Shown: one piece after another, positions 44,082 to 55,486 of the stretch
How positions within the stretch are numbered: position 1 is the stretch's first letter
Layout: the number at the start of each line of letters is the position of its first letter
Assembly: GCF_009017415.1 (NCBI RefSeq)
Contig: NC_092403.1
Coordinates: 1,302,001-1,366,000, forward strand
Source: Aspergillus flavus
Taxonomy: Eukaryota > Ascomycota > Eurotiomycetes > Eurotiales > Aspergillaceae
Direction of reading: 5' to 3'
DNA: 64,000 nt
Program-made: the position numbers and the translations under genes
The notes under the pieces: generated by a model
Told to the model about the DNA's origin: nothing
Seen by the model: only the letters and a program-made list of their open reading frames with translations
Databases searched by the model: none

Positions 44082-46328
44082 ATGGCTGCAGATAACCCGA
44101 CAGGCGGCCCCGGCATTGTTACAGAGTCAACACCTCTTCTCAGGGACCAACCAACCCCGTTTTCCCGCACGCCCAAGGATGGGCGTTCCGTGACAGCTTC
44201 CACCTACGATGGTGACCTTCTCCCATACAACAGCTATTCCACAATTGATTGGCTCCAGGGCTTGATCAAGGACAGCGCGCGACGCAGCCAGGTCGAGTCA
44301 CCGCCCCGCCACAGCATCCGGATGCGTGTGGCTACCTGGTGGGACTTGACACAGGGCTGGGTGGCAGCCTTTGCCGTTGGCATCCTGACTGCCGGCGTTG
44401 CCTTTGCCGTGGACGTGAGCGTCGAGACGGTGGCAGACTGGAAGGAAGGGTACTGTGCAAGGAGCATCTGGCTGAACCGCAGGGCATGCTGCTCGGTGGC
44501 CGAGTTTGATGGCTCCTGTTCCCAGTGGACGCCTTGGGCGGAAGGCTTTAGCTCCAGATACGCTATCTATGTCGGGTTTGCCCTGCTATTTGGCCTCATT
44601 TCCGTCAGCTTGACAATGACGACCAAGGCGTCCATGCCGGCCGCGAACTCAAACAACAGCATAGGTCAGGGTCAGCCCCAGAAAGGTGACAAGGTTGCCA
44701 CGGGCAATATCCTGTACTTGGCGTCTGGTAGTGGAATACCGGAGATCAAGACTATCCTCTCTGGCTTTGAAATCCCGCACTTACTGGATCTCAAAGTCCT
44801 AGTAGTCAAGGCTGTCGGAGCCGTCTTTGCCGTGGGCACGGGTATGTGCTTGGGCAAGGAAGGCCCGTTTGTCCACATCTCGACCTGCGTCGGATACCTC
44901 GTCGGATCGCTCGTCCCCAAGTACGCGGCAAATGAGCGAAAAATGAGAGAGATGCTCGCCGTTGCGTGTTCTGCAGGTCTGTCCGTCGCCTTCGGCGCGC
45001 CGATTGGCGGTGTGCTCTTCAGCTACGAGGAAATTAGCACCTATTTCCCGCGCCGGGTCCTCTGGCGGTCATATCTATGCTCCCTTGTCGCCGCGGCAGC
45101 CCTCAAGGAGCTGGACCCGGCTGGGACTGGCCAGCTCGTTCTCTTTGAGACCAACTACGGCGTCGACTATGACGTCACTCACTATGTGATATTCATCTTC
45201 CTCGGCATCTGCGGCGGTGTGTTTGGTGGCGTGTTCTGTCAGGCGAACTTCGCGTGGTCCAAGTCGTTTCGTCAGCTCCGATTGATCAAGAGAAGCCCGG
45301 TCTTGGAGGTGTTCTTGGTGGTCTTGCTCACGGCCCTACTCCAGTACCCCAACCAAATGATCCGAGACACTGGTGATATCGTCATGCAGCGTCTGCTCGT
45401 AGACTGCACTGTCGTGAGTGAGGACTGGATCTGCCAGCAAGAGGCTCTTGATGAGAAAGGCGGATACTACGCCTGGTTGATCTCGGGGACATTCATCAAG
45501 CTTATCTTGACCACCATCACGTTTGGTTGCAAGGTGCCATCAGGCATTATTATCCCAGCCCTGGACGGAGGTGCATTATTTGGACGCATGGTGGGTCAAC
45601 TGATACCAGACATCTCGCCGGGCATCTTCGCCATGGTCGGGTCGGCTGCCTTCCTTGCCGGGGTCAGCAGGATGACAGTCAGCTTGGCAGTCATCATGTT
45701 TGAGCTGACAGGTGAGGTCAAATTCATTCCACCGTTCATGATCGCCATTCTCACGGCGAAATGGGTCGCCGATCGCATTTGCGCGGATGGCGTGTACGAC
45801 CTGGCCCAGCATTTGCAGGGCCACCCTTTCCTGGACTCAGAGAGGGCCCTTGCCAAAGTTAGGGAGCTTAGGACCACCGGAGAGACTGCCCTAGTCGAAG
45901 CCCTCATCCCCCCACCCGAGACGATGGAGGCAATAACCGTGTTTACTGGCCCCAACTACCGTGTCGCACCATCCATTCTCCGAGCTAAGCTGGAGGGCCT
46001 CAGAGCCCGAGGTTTGATAGATGCCGGCCTCGTGTTTGTGAACGATCAAGGCTTATACCACGGTTACATTACAGAGACTGAGCTTGCGGATGCGCTGGAT
46101 GCTGTTGCCAGGCTGGATGATGATGGTGACATCAACCTTCTGGATGGCATCTTCTCTGGGCTCATTAACCGGAGTCCAGTATCCGTGTCAGCAAAGGCAC
46201 CTCTGGAGTATGCTGTAGAAATGTTTGACAAGTTAGGGCTCAGGTACCTAATTGTTGTCGAGGAGGAGACAGCCCGTGTGGCGGGTGTAGTGGTCAAGAA
46301 ACGTCTCTTAAAGTTATTAGATGAGTAA
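44082..46328 (+). CDS. CLC-type chloride/proton antiporter (Gef1-like)
   Basis: A single exon from ATG 44082 (MAADNPTGGPGIVTES); the frame is open further upstream but without an ATG, so this start is chosen. It gives 748 residues. CLC signatures are GSGIPEIKTILSGF, GKEGPFVHIS (gating Glu) and GAPIGGVLFSYEE, where the second conserved Glu needed for proton transport in exchangers is present. The central helices include VPSGIIIPALDGGALFG. The C-terminus carries two CBS domains, ending VVVKKRLLKLL. It should exchange chloride for protons in Golgi, vacuolar or endosomal membranes and so affect copper loading and pH. The lack of introns is unusual but the sequence is eukaryotic in type. No break seen. 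A tandem repeat lies in its promoter. Confidence 0.95.
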   Translation: MAADNPTGGPGIVTESTPLLRDQPTPFSRTPKDGRSVTASTYDGDLLPYNSYSTIDWLQGLIKDSARRSQVESPPRHSIRMRVATWWDLTQGWVAAFAVGILTAGVAFAVDVSVETVADWKEGYCARSIWLNRRACCSVAEFDGSCSQWTPWAEGFSSRYAIYVGFALLFGLISVSLTMTTKASMPAANSNNSIGQGQPQKGDKVATGNILYLASGSGIPEIKTILSGFEIPHLLDLKVLVVKAVGAVFAVGTGMCLGKEGPFVHISTCVGYLVGSLVPKYAANERKMREMLAVACSAGLSVAFGAPIGGVLFSYEEISTYFPRRVLWRSYLCSLVAAAALKELDPAGTGQLVLFETNYGVDYDVTHYVIFIFLGICGGVFGGVFCQANFAWSKSFRQLRLIKRSPVLEVFLVVLLTALLQYPNQMIRDTGDIVMQRLLVDCTVVSEDWICQQEALDEKGGYYAWLISGTFIKLILTTITFGCKVPSGIIIPALDGGALFGRMVGQLIPDISPGIFAMVGSAAFLAGVSRMTVSLAVIMFELTGEVKFIPPFMIAILTAKWVADRICADGVYDLAQHLQGHPFLDSERALAKVRELRTTGETALVEALIPPPETMEAITVFTGPNYRVAPSILRAKLEGLRARGLIDAGLVFVNDQGLYHGYITETELADALDAVARLDDDGDINLLDGIFSGLINRSPVSVSAKAPLEYAVEMFDKLGLRYLIVVEEETARVAGVVVKKRLLKLLDE

Positions 46329-46670
46329 ATCTAGAGAGAACTACAGTCGGGCCAGAAGGTCAATACAACGTATCTTTCGGAGTTGCTGGGATGAGTGACT
46401 TGAGGCTGGATGCATATATAGCGCTGGACCAAAACGGGAGCTGATCTTGGGAGCGATTCCCAGATTTGTACCCTAATTGAGAATGTCAATATATTCACCT
46501 TTGTCCTGGACAGACAGAGGTGTGATCTAGAGAATCCTATAAGAAGTAGGGCGAATGCGAAGTGGAAGAGCGGATTCAGAGAGGCATACTCTAAGAAAGG
46601 CACCTGCCGGCTCCATACTAGTTACTCTTTGACAACCGAAGGTACCTTCAGATTTACTGTTCAGTAAAAC
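46329..46670. other. Intergenic
   Basis: 342 bp between the CLC stop and the ATG of the next gene. Nothing notable seen. Confidence 0.5.
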
Positions 46671-47633
46671 ATGTTCAACGACCAGTCAAAAAGAAGGATT
46701 GCACAAATTGTGTTCTATGTTCCGGCCACTATGATTGCGGCCTACCTAGCATATCATTGACATCAGCGACCGGGCATGGCATGGTTAATATTACTTTTTC
46801 CATCAGTCAGTCTCGCATAGCAACGCAGCCCCTCTCCTACAAATCACGTTTCTCCTCTGACTTCTCTTTTAGTCTGGCTTGTTGCGAGCATCTTGATAAT
46901 CCTGTTTGAGCAGAAACCAACGACCGGACTGGTGATAGCACCTCCCATCTTTTCAAGCACAGGGGTATTTCCCTTGGTAGCCGCAACACTTGGTCCATTC
47001 GAATTATGTAAGTGACAAGGTCAATAGAGCCGACCAGAGACATCGCATGGGTGACCACATTTCTAACATCTAGTAGAATGTCTCTCGAGCAAAAGGTGGG
47101 CCCACGCGTCCGTCAATGTTTACTGCTTTCACGCATCCTCTTCTGCGTGGGTCTCGGCCTTCAGATTGCGGGCGGATGTCTTGAGGGAAGCGACAGTGCT
47201 AGTGATGTTACAATTGGCGTCAAACTTGTCAAGGCCGGTTACAGCATCGTGGTGGCCTTTGTCGCTTGTTTGCTAGCCGTGCAGGCATATTTATGGACTT
47301 TGCGATACCAGCCTCGAGGTATGTCGTGCAACAGCGAAATAAAATTTGAAAAGGGCTAAACAGCGTTCGGTATGTTGTTAAATCCACGGCGCTAGCTTTA
47401 CCTTTATAATTGTTCCCATCACTTACCTTTTCCTTTCCGTCGTCCATAAGTCCGGCCTTAGATGGAACAATCTGGCCGGCCCAATCGCTTCAATTTTACT
47501 GATGGGGCTGCTGATGGAATATGCCGTTGTTTGTATATACCTTGCCACGGGATTTACAATTCCCAGTTGGAGACATCTGTGGCAAGATAGGGGCGTCCAC
47601 CTCACCAGGAGCTCGTCGGTAGAAGAGCTATGA
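46671..47633 (+). pseudogene. Multi-TM membrane protein (DUF7702-like), N-terminal stop
   Basis: The frame from ATG 46671 (MFNDQSKRRIAQIVFY) meets TGA at 46758-46760 after AYLAYH, yet the same frame continues HQRPGMAWLILLFPS, which suits the family's first loop and second helix. Further exons encode WLVASILIILFEQ and TGLVIAPPIFSSTGVFPLVA, then after an intron MSLEQKVGPRVRQCLLLSRI and AGYSIVVAFVACLLAVQAYL, and finally NLAGPIASILLMGLLMEYAV with stop at 47631. Seven or so hydrophobic helices fit a fungal integral-membrane family of unknown function (DUF7702-like, from memory). The stop may be real, or hide an intron I could not place, so pseudogene status is tentative. Confidence 0.55.
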
Positions 47634-47886
47634 AATCGCCCTCAGCTGGCCTTTGGTATTTATATCAAGATACATTGACCATGCCAGTCAAAATGTGACA
47701 GTCCTTATCCCATCCATTTTGAAAATGTCAATCTGCAATACGAAGATTTGGGATCAATTCGGATCTTGGCAGGTATTATGATAGCCACTGTGTACAAGGT
47801 ACAGTCAGTTGAGACTCTCGGTAACTTCAATTTGGATCGCGAGCCTCAATAAGAAGAAGCAAACGGCCCGTCGTCTGCCATTCCAT

Positions 47887-48374
47887 CTAGTCCGGGTCCA
47901 TTCTTTTCCATTCCAGGTAATCTGGTGCCGCCCTCTTCTGCTCCATCAATGCAATATCTTCCCTTATTCTCTCCTCTCGCTCCGGGCGATCCTCGGGTGT
48001 CTCCACTTCCCTCAGAGCCTTTGTCTTGATTGAGTATTCCTTACCATCAACTATCTTCTTCATAATCCCATCAAGAGTCGTCGGCTTGATGATCTCGGAA
48101 ATGGACCAGGCCAGGTCGTCCGTGAAGTAGTACCGCCCCCCGGCTGAGATCAACCCGTAGTGCTCTCCTGATTCTGGTGTGGTGCACATGACGGCTTCTG
48201 GATTTTCAAGGCCACAGCGCTTTACAATCTTCGCCCATGGTCCTTCGACGAAGTATGACATGTAAAAAGGCTCAGTTGTCCAGCCTTCGGGGACTTTTCG
48301 GAGCTAGACCCCGTTAGACTAAATAACATAAGCCTATGAAAGCTGACGTAGCTTACAGTTGTAGAGCTGGTCAT
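47887..48374 (-). CDS. Small hypothetical protein
   Basis: Two exons, 48357-48374 (MTSSTT only) and 47887-48303, joined over a GTAAGC..TCTAG intron, give 144 residues: LRKVPEGWTTEPFYMSYFVE near the start, then GLISAGGRYYFTDDLAWSIS, and a charged C-terminal helix (PEDRPEREERIREDIALMEQ). The clean splice and coherent sequence support a real gene. No domain, signal peptide or membrane helix is visible. Function unknown; probably cytosolic. Confidence 0.75.
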
Positions 48375-49199
48375 TGCTGAGAGGTAATTGTAAGGAAACT
48401 TGAGTAATCAGAGATAGAAATGAAGAACGAATATGGGTGTGCCATGGGTTCAAAGAGGGAAACACTTAGATGACATATAAACACGTAACGGAGGACACAT
48501 GCGAACCAGTCACATGACTCCAATGTCATCTGGTCAATATTTTCTTGCTTCTTGAATTCAATAGTACACCAGATGCTGAGGAGCAGTGAAAAGCTATGTT
48601 GTGAATTTCTACATGATATGCTGGATTCACCATGTACCACCATTTTTCCTCCTCATTCCCTTTGCACCTTTCCTGCGTATAAGTAATACAATCTCCCGTC
48701 AAATGTACAAAACCACTAAACACTCCAACCCTCCATTCCAATCAACGACACTTTCTCTCAACTTCCATAATTTGGTTGAGCTCAGGCATTGTTTTGTTCA
48801 TCTAGTATACTCAATCATATTCTTTGGATATAGTCACGACGATCAGGGCAGCTGGTACAGACCCCCCAATCACATCTAGGACCTTTGAGCAGTTATAGCA
48901 CGTTACCTGCTCGCTATCATTGGAATATGCCACGTATAATATGATAAACATTACAAGGCGCTTTTGACGTCACTCGCTACCAGGGTGCGACAATGTGGCC
49001 TCCACAACATATTAAACGATCTCTTCATCTAGACTCACCGCGCTGGTAGATATAAAGGTTCCAACTAAAGGAAGCTTCGTTACAGAACGTTAACTTTCGG
49101 TCATTGGCTGATATGCTGGGGTTGTTGTTAAGCCTACTTGGATCAGCACCAGCGGGTGCTACAAAGCGCAACTTCTATCTCCCACTAACAGTTGTGTTT
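48375..49199. other. Intergenic, no gene seen
   Basis: About 0.8 kb of low-complexity intergenic sequence with overlapping short ORFs (48371-48643, 48526-48741, 48586-48879) that carry no recognisable domain. Confidence 0.5.
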
Positions 49200-49660
49200 G
49201 GGATATAATGCCAGTTGTATTGCGTAGCAGGCCACCCACAGTGCTTCAATGTACCTCAGCTGTTGTGTGGGAGGGTGGGTACATTCTTGGGGCTGCCACG
49301 TCTAGATACAACGCGGAGAGAATGACAACTGTGTCGTGGCTAGCAGTGCTCAACCGGGCGAGGTTCCTGGAGTGTTTATCTCAGACAGAGACACAAGGCT
49401 TATGTCAAAGTTCAAGAAAGGACTATTTCGTCAATGTGGTATACAGTGGATTTATTCTACAACAGTACATCCGCAGCCTGACGGCCAGTCGGTACGTACC
49501 ATACAAACCATCCAGGTTTTCATGTGACAAGCAGTCACGCAGTTCTATGATACCTTCGATTCTTTATGCCATTAATTCCGCACCAAATGCCTCGACAAGG
49601 GAGTCACCACACACCTTAATGTTCGGCATGAAGCTGACATAGCCCCGGCATCTCCTGAAG
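49200..49660 (+). mobile_element. Ty3/Gypsy integrase relic
   Basis: Two frames carry the core of a retrotransposon integrase: GVFISDRDTRLMSKFKKGLF and IYSTTVHPQPDGQSV in one, then, after a frame change, LYAINSAPNASTRESPHTLM and FGMK in another. This is the D..STxxHPQxDGQSE..NxxxNxSTGxSP pattern of Ty3/Gypsy integrases. The ORF 49208-49642 reads through both but in mixed frames. No reverse transcriptase, gag or long terminal repeat was found, so it is a small decayed fragment. Confidence 0.82.
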
Positions 49661-49959
49661 AATGTCTTCAATGTTGTGTCTCATGGTGGTCTACAATGGT
49701 ACTTCACGCACAAGGGCTATTATACACCGGTTGGGGTGGAGGTCGCGTATGGCACACCCTTGGGAACTGTGAGGAGATATATCCTCTCCGCTTCATGGTC
49801 AGGTTTGCATTATCTATCCTCTTCACTGAATACCTGATGAACTAGGCTTAGGAATGCAGCTAAGAGCGCCATACTAGGCTTGACTTTATCTGCGCGATGT
49901 TATGGTCAACATACCCCTATGATGAGGACCCGCGGATAGAAAGCGGGAAATACAAATAC

Positions 49960-50330
49960 AGGAGGACATGAAGGACAATCAGGTCCTATATGCATTGATA
50001 TGATGTCTACTTACAACGAAACGATCTTTCTAAGGAAAGTAGCCTACGCTACCGGAGGCTGGCAACTAGTATACAGCCCAGCCCAGTCGTTCAACACAGC
50101 AACAAGTATAACCAAGGTGTTATTGTCAGCCTTCGCCAGTGCATCTTTTACATTGGACATCTAGCGGACAGTGCCCATAAAGCGAACGATGTCTCCACAA
50201 ACTGGGTGTAACGCCTGTGAAAGGGGGTCATTTTGCCTCCTAGGAGGTCATATGTGAAGCGAGGAACGGTGATTATGTATTGTAATTTAAATTGGAGGCA
50301 GACATCGCTGTGCTGGAACATATTCACAAT
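49960..50330 (+). pseudogene. Relic of a second PD-(D/E)XK-like gene copy
   Basis: By eye this aligns with 41400-41740, the second exon and 3' flank of the gene at 40805. Shared pieces are STYNETIFLRK (STYDEVIFLRQ in the intact copy), GGWQLVYSP (TGWRLEYSP), QGVIVSLRQCIFYIGH (PGVTVSVRQCIFHIGN) and TNWV. Here they are spread over two frames with stops, and the 5' part carrying the PD..ELK core was not found. It sits 0.3 kb beyond the Gypsy integrase relic, which may mark how it arrived or decayed. Confidence 0.75.
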
Positions 50331-52987
50331 CCTATTGCACTCGGTATAGATCCAGTGTTATTGCTGGATGCTCAAAGGGTCAGGGCTGCAAATAAAGAAG
50401 GGCACACTGGTACAGAACACAACCGCTATACAAGTTGGGTAGGACATTTTGGCCAGGGCGGCACTTTCACAAGTCCAATGGACGATATATCATCTTTTGC
50501 CGATCGGAGAAAACTGTTCAATTCTACCGATCAGTGAAAAGAAGTGCTTGGATGTGGTGCTGGTTGAATATCCTGGCCAACGTTTATCTAGAATGAGTAT
50601 AAGCGTCTAGAAGCTGTGAACTCGAATGTCCAATCATAAAGTTGGAAATCCATGGATCCCTAGATGAAGATAACAATGGTTTTGACTAGTCCTCTTCTTC
50701 ATCAAAGCTGCCTGTGATTCCCTGTCCAGCATGCCAAGATACATCAATAGGTGACGCCGTCTCTCCAACCCTATATAAGGAGGCACATGGCACCCTTGCT
50801 TCAAAAGTGAGCCATTGATTGAGAATGTGCAAAGTTCGGTAGCTAACTTCGATGATTGCAATGGTCAGGTCTTCTGCTCTGCTCCCTCGCTGAGTTCAGG
50901 CGCTGATCGCAAGCGAGGACGAGGGTGTCGAATTCGATGAGACTGAAGATGAGCGTCCGGTTGTCACTACGGCTCCCGCCTCCGTAGAGGAGCTCCTGTT
51001 GCTACGCAAGAGTCCGTTGTCGGTCTAACTGTGCGCCCTATGGCCGGCCCTGCGACCGCCCCTCCGGGGGTTAGAGCTGCCCCGTCGGCGCCCTTTTGTG
51101 GACCCCTAGTACTCCAGAGTGGGTGAAAGCGCTCGACAGCGGGGTGCAGAGCTGTATGGCTTCACGCCAAAACAATGGCCCATATGAGGTTTGGAAGCGT
51201 GGCGATCCGGAAGGAGAGGATATGAGAATACTTGGATGAGGACAGGTTGATCGCGCGATCATAAATAAATGGAAAGTCGCCCTAGAGGTACACGATCCTA
51301 GAATATACGGTTGGCCCCCAAAAAAACACGATTGTCTAACACCTGGGTGGTGATGACCATCCTGTACTGCAGCACCAAGGACAGAGCCACTCGATGGCCG
51401 GCGGATTTCGAAACGGGAACGTCCAAAAGGCCGCCCGGAGAAGAATTCGCTAGTAATGCTAACGTCAGCAACGCGAGCCTCGTGGCTATGATCGAAGATT
51501 TCGGTTCCTCGTTGACCAAACTTCAACAGACTGGCGATGAGCTTTCACCTGCAGTTGCGGCTATCCAAGATAACATCGATTCTCTCCTTGAGATGCTAGG
51601 GAGTACTCTTGAATTATGTGAGTCTATTGATGACAAGGCACATCGGATTAAATTAGCTATTTCTCATCTGATGTAAAGTTTTTCTAAATGAGGCTGGCGT
51701 TGTGCCCTGCGCCACACGGAAGTGAGATTGCGTTGTACAGACTCATATATGTACCTTGGCAGTAGGAACTTCCAATGACGATTTTATATGCGTTGGACAG
51801 CGTAACCTTGTCCCTTTCCGATACAGGAAAGCTCCTGAACTGTCGTCCTACTAATTTCATCTTCCTAATGTATTATCCGGTGGTTACACGTGCGTCACTA
51901 TTCATGTAGGGGCCTAGCAGGATAAGCCTCGTCCTCTCACTGTGCAAGAGCAGTCAGCTGGCCGGTTTTGGGGTGTATTCGTGGCAATGATAGCGGCAAG
52001 GACCGCGATGAGTTCGGTATTCCTTGTCTTCTCGAATCCTATTATCTTTCATGTTGCCGTCCTGGCATATTGGATCGCTCAATAAGCAGCCGTGTTTGGG
52101 CGAAGGAATTGAAAAAGTATAGATAGTATCAACAAGGTCTATATGCACGGTCTTCTGGTTGTGAAACAGGTTCCCTTGAGTAATAGAGTCCGGCCAGCAA
52201 ATAAATGTTTGTACCACTATATTACGTGTGACATCCAGCGAAGTTTAATCACATTGATGTAATAGTACAATAACCTCCGTATCAACCACGTCCTATTCTC
52301 CTGAGTTCACCTCCAGTAGTGAGCTATCCCTGATGGAGCTCCCAGGTGTCTATCACATCATTTGTAATTGCCTTTAAACCCCGTAGTAGTAGCAGCCCCA
52401 TAGACAGGGATATAAGGTTTTTGGCGGCTGGCGCCATCTAACCTTCTGAGTATATTTGATAGAGGCTGAATATGTACAATGTATCCACATACAACAGCCG
52501 AATGGTCTATATTTGTATCATGTGCCGTGGTCTCGACGCCGCGCTTGGTCATCAGGGCGCAGCAATATCAAGTGCTAGTGGTCAAACTCAATGTCCTTAT
52601 TTGTCATTGTCTGCGGGCTACCACCAGAAACCCACGTAATATCACCCCATTGGACTTCGCAGAATCAGCCATCTTGATTCTCCAGAACCAGTTACATGTT
52701 ATTATTGTGTAGGGCTTCGCCTATTCGGCAAGGTATCTCCTTGTGACAAGTTACACTGACCTTCACGAGCTGTAGCAGATACTTCAATGTCATGTTAACA
52801 TTGCAACTAAGGGGGTTCAAGGAGCATAGCAAGGAGTAGCTGTGTTGAGGCGGCGACTGCCGTAAGAGGAGCGTTTGTGCCAATGGTATATGTATAAATT
52901 GCGCTTCGTCCACCATGGCAATTCGAATCAACACGCAAATCACACTTGTGCGCAACCTCGACTTTGGTTTGAGTTTTCATTTGTAAC
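50331..52987. other. Gene-poor stretch, one unassigned ORF
   Basis: About 2.6 kb. A GC-richer island at 50880-51680 holds an ORF at 51311-51676 (121 residues, ending ESIDDKAHRIKLAISHLM) with helical, coiled-coil-like sequence, and upstream scraps such as EWVKALDSGVQSCMASRQ in another frame. They may be pieces of one decayed gene, but no family was recognised. The remainder shows no coding signal. Confidence 0.4.
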
Positions 52988-54804
52988 ATGATGAACTTAC
53001 TTCTCCCACTGATCTTCGTCGTGCTCGCCGCGAGTATTCAGCACACCACTCCGCCGTTTGAAAGCCCCTTATCATCCGGGACAGGTCTCCTATCCCGAGG
53101 AGTCCTACATAACCAGCAATTCAATGTCAATACCAACTACTATTCTAGAACCCCTGACACAGGTGTTGTGAGAGAGTACTGGTTTGACATCACCAATGCC
53201 ACAGCTGCCCCCGATGGCGTCGATAGACCCATGATGCTCGTCAATGGCCAGTATCCAGGCCCCACCGTGGAGGCAGACTGGGGAGACACCGTCAAGGTTC
53301 ATGTAAAAAACAATTTGGAAAACAATGGCACCAGTATTCATTTTCATGGGATCCGACAGTTTCTCAATAACCAAATGGATGGCACTGTCTCGGTTACCCA
53401 GTGTCCAATTGCCCCAGGGACAAGTTACACCTATGCCTGGAGGGCCGAGCAGTATGGGACAGGCTTCTATCATTCTCATTTCTCTCTTCAGGCATGGGAG
53501 GGAGTGTTTGGCGGCATTGTGATTCATGGCCCTGCGACAGCTGAGTACGACGAAGACCTCGGTGTGTTGTTTCTCAATGACTGGCCGCATCGCACGTTCA
53601 ATGAAATGTACATGAACCAAATCAGAAACCCTGCTACACCAGTGATAGACACGGGTCTTATTAATATGACCAATGTTTGTGTCAACGGTGATGGTGACAC
53701 AGCTGGTCAAAGGTTCAAGACAGAGTTTGTCCGTGGGAAGAAGTATCGGATCCGCCTCGTGAACGTGGCTATGCACGCTCACTTCCGATTCTCGATAGAC
53801 GACCATAACCTGACGGTCATTGCCAGTGACTTCGTGCCCATCGTCCCATTTACCACCAACAACATTGCCATCGGAATGGGTCAGCGCTACGATATTATCA
53901 TCCAAGCAGACCAATCTGTGGATAACTACTGGATCAGATCCGTTCCTCAATCGGCCTGTTCTAATATCCCGACCGGTGATAACATCAAAGGCATTGTTCA
54001 TTATATGGGGGCAGACGATGACGGAGATCCAATGACTGTTAAATGGGATTACGGAGACGACACCCAGTGTCTGGACAGGCCAATGTCAGACCTTGTCCCT
54101 TGGGTCTCCCTTGATGCCATGATCTCCAACGCAATCAACATTAGCGATGCAGTCGCTCCCATTGCTGCTGAAAACTCTGGCATATTCCTATGGACCATCG
54201 GCGGCCAGGCCTTCAACGTTTCTTGGAGGGACCCTACCCTTCAACATTCCCCAACCACCGGTATAAACAACACAATCTCTGACCCAAAAGCTATTGAACT
54301 TCCCGAAGCAAACCAATGGGTTATCTTCGTCATTACCACCACCCAGGGGGTTCCACATCCGATCCATCTTCATGGTAGGGCCTTCCTTTCCTCTAAGTCC
54401 GTCTTGAATTGTAGTTCTTGTGTTAACAATCGCGCCACTTGTCAGGGCACGACTTCTATATTCTCGCCCAAGGTGTCGGGCCCTTCTCCAAAAGCATCCC
54501 CTTGCAAACCCGTAACCCACCCAGACGGGACGTCGCCTTACTACCGGCTCAGAGTGACGGAGGGTATTTGGTGATAGCGTTTCCGACCGATAATCCGGGT
54601 GCCTGGCTTCTGCACTGCCATATGGGCTTTCACTCATCCGCAGGTTTCGTGCAGCAGATAGTTGAGCAGAAGACCGAGTTCTGGAGGTTTCTGAATCCGG
54701 AGCTCTTGAGAGACACCTGTGATGCATGGGATGATTATGCCGCTGTCAATCCTTATGGGGTGCAGTACAGAGGCACTAACGGGCCGTACGAGTCTGGGAT
54801 GTGA
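52988..54804 (+). CDS. Multicopper oxidase (laccase)
   Basis: Two exons, 52988-54374 and 54446-54804; the intron splits the Gly codon inside the copper motif HPIHLHG|HDFYIL. About 581 residues. It starts with a signal peptide (MMNLLLPLIFVVLAAS). All four copper-binding segments are present: SIHFHGIRQ, FYHSHFSLQ, PHPIHLHGHDF and LLHCHMGFHSSAGF. The residue ten after the T1 Cys is Phe, as in high-potential laccases. Many N-glycosylation sequons occur. It oxidises phenols with oxygen outside the cell or in the wall; in fungi such enzymes couple phenolics or finish pigments. The C-terminus ends NGPYESGM, without the DSGL plug of some ascomycete laccases. No biosynthetic neighbour is present to name a substrate. 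Confidence 0.95.
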
Positions 54805-55486
54805 TAGTGACTATGTACCACATTGGGCATACTAAGGCCTGATAGGAGGCGATGCGGGTGTATTATTAGATTCGGGTTAGGTCAATTTGTTTTTCTGTAA
54901 GCTTTATGCATCATGAGTGTGGTTGTTGCATGTACGTCTTATGGTGTTGGGTACTGCCGGTGTTTGGTAACATAGTAATCCACTTGTAGAAATATATAAA
55001 TATATATCTCGCTACTAGGGAAGTAGACCCAAATAATGGGGAGTGTAACGGCGGAAGAGCACCGGACTGTATAGAGGGAACTTGCCAGGTCAATGACGTC
55101 ACAGAAATATGTATACGAAGGTATTAAAACTCACAGTCGACCATCTCAAGGGAGTATAATAAACAGAAACGTCGGACCAGGGAAAGGGTGTGTGGCTGTG
55201 CGCCGGTTGAGGATCAAGCCACCGCCACGTTGCGCAAATAGCGGCGTCGATCTCCCGCGGTTGATTTGCCGAATTCGGTCATCTCAACCAGAAGTGGATA
55301 AACTTTCGCTCAAATCTGCAGACCGCCCACAAGAATTATTTCAATAGCTGACGATAATCCCCCTGAGTCTGCTCATATGACCACGGACCGTCACCTAGGA
55401 AAAGAACTAGAGCTCTAAAGATAAAAAGAGATAAGAAGAAAAGAAGAAGCAGGCATGATATAGCCGTCGAAAGATCATCAGCAAAG
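54805..55486. other. Intergenic
   Basis: 0.68 kb between the laccase stop and the next gene. The region before 55487 is A/G-rich (agataagaagaaaagaagaag near 55428), a purine-rich leader. No other feature seen. Confidence 0.5.

Noticed and set aside
54374..54446. Frameshift in the laccase between the HPIHLHG and HDFYIL motifs
   Set aside because: Explained by a 71-nt intron that splits a Gly codon; the copper motif is restored exactly.
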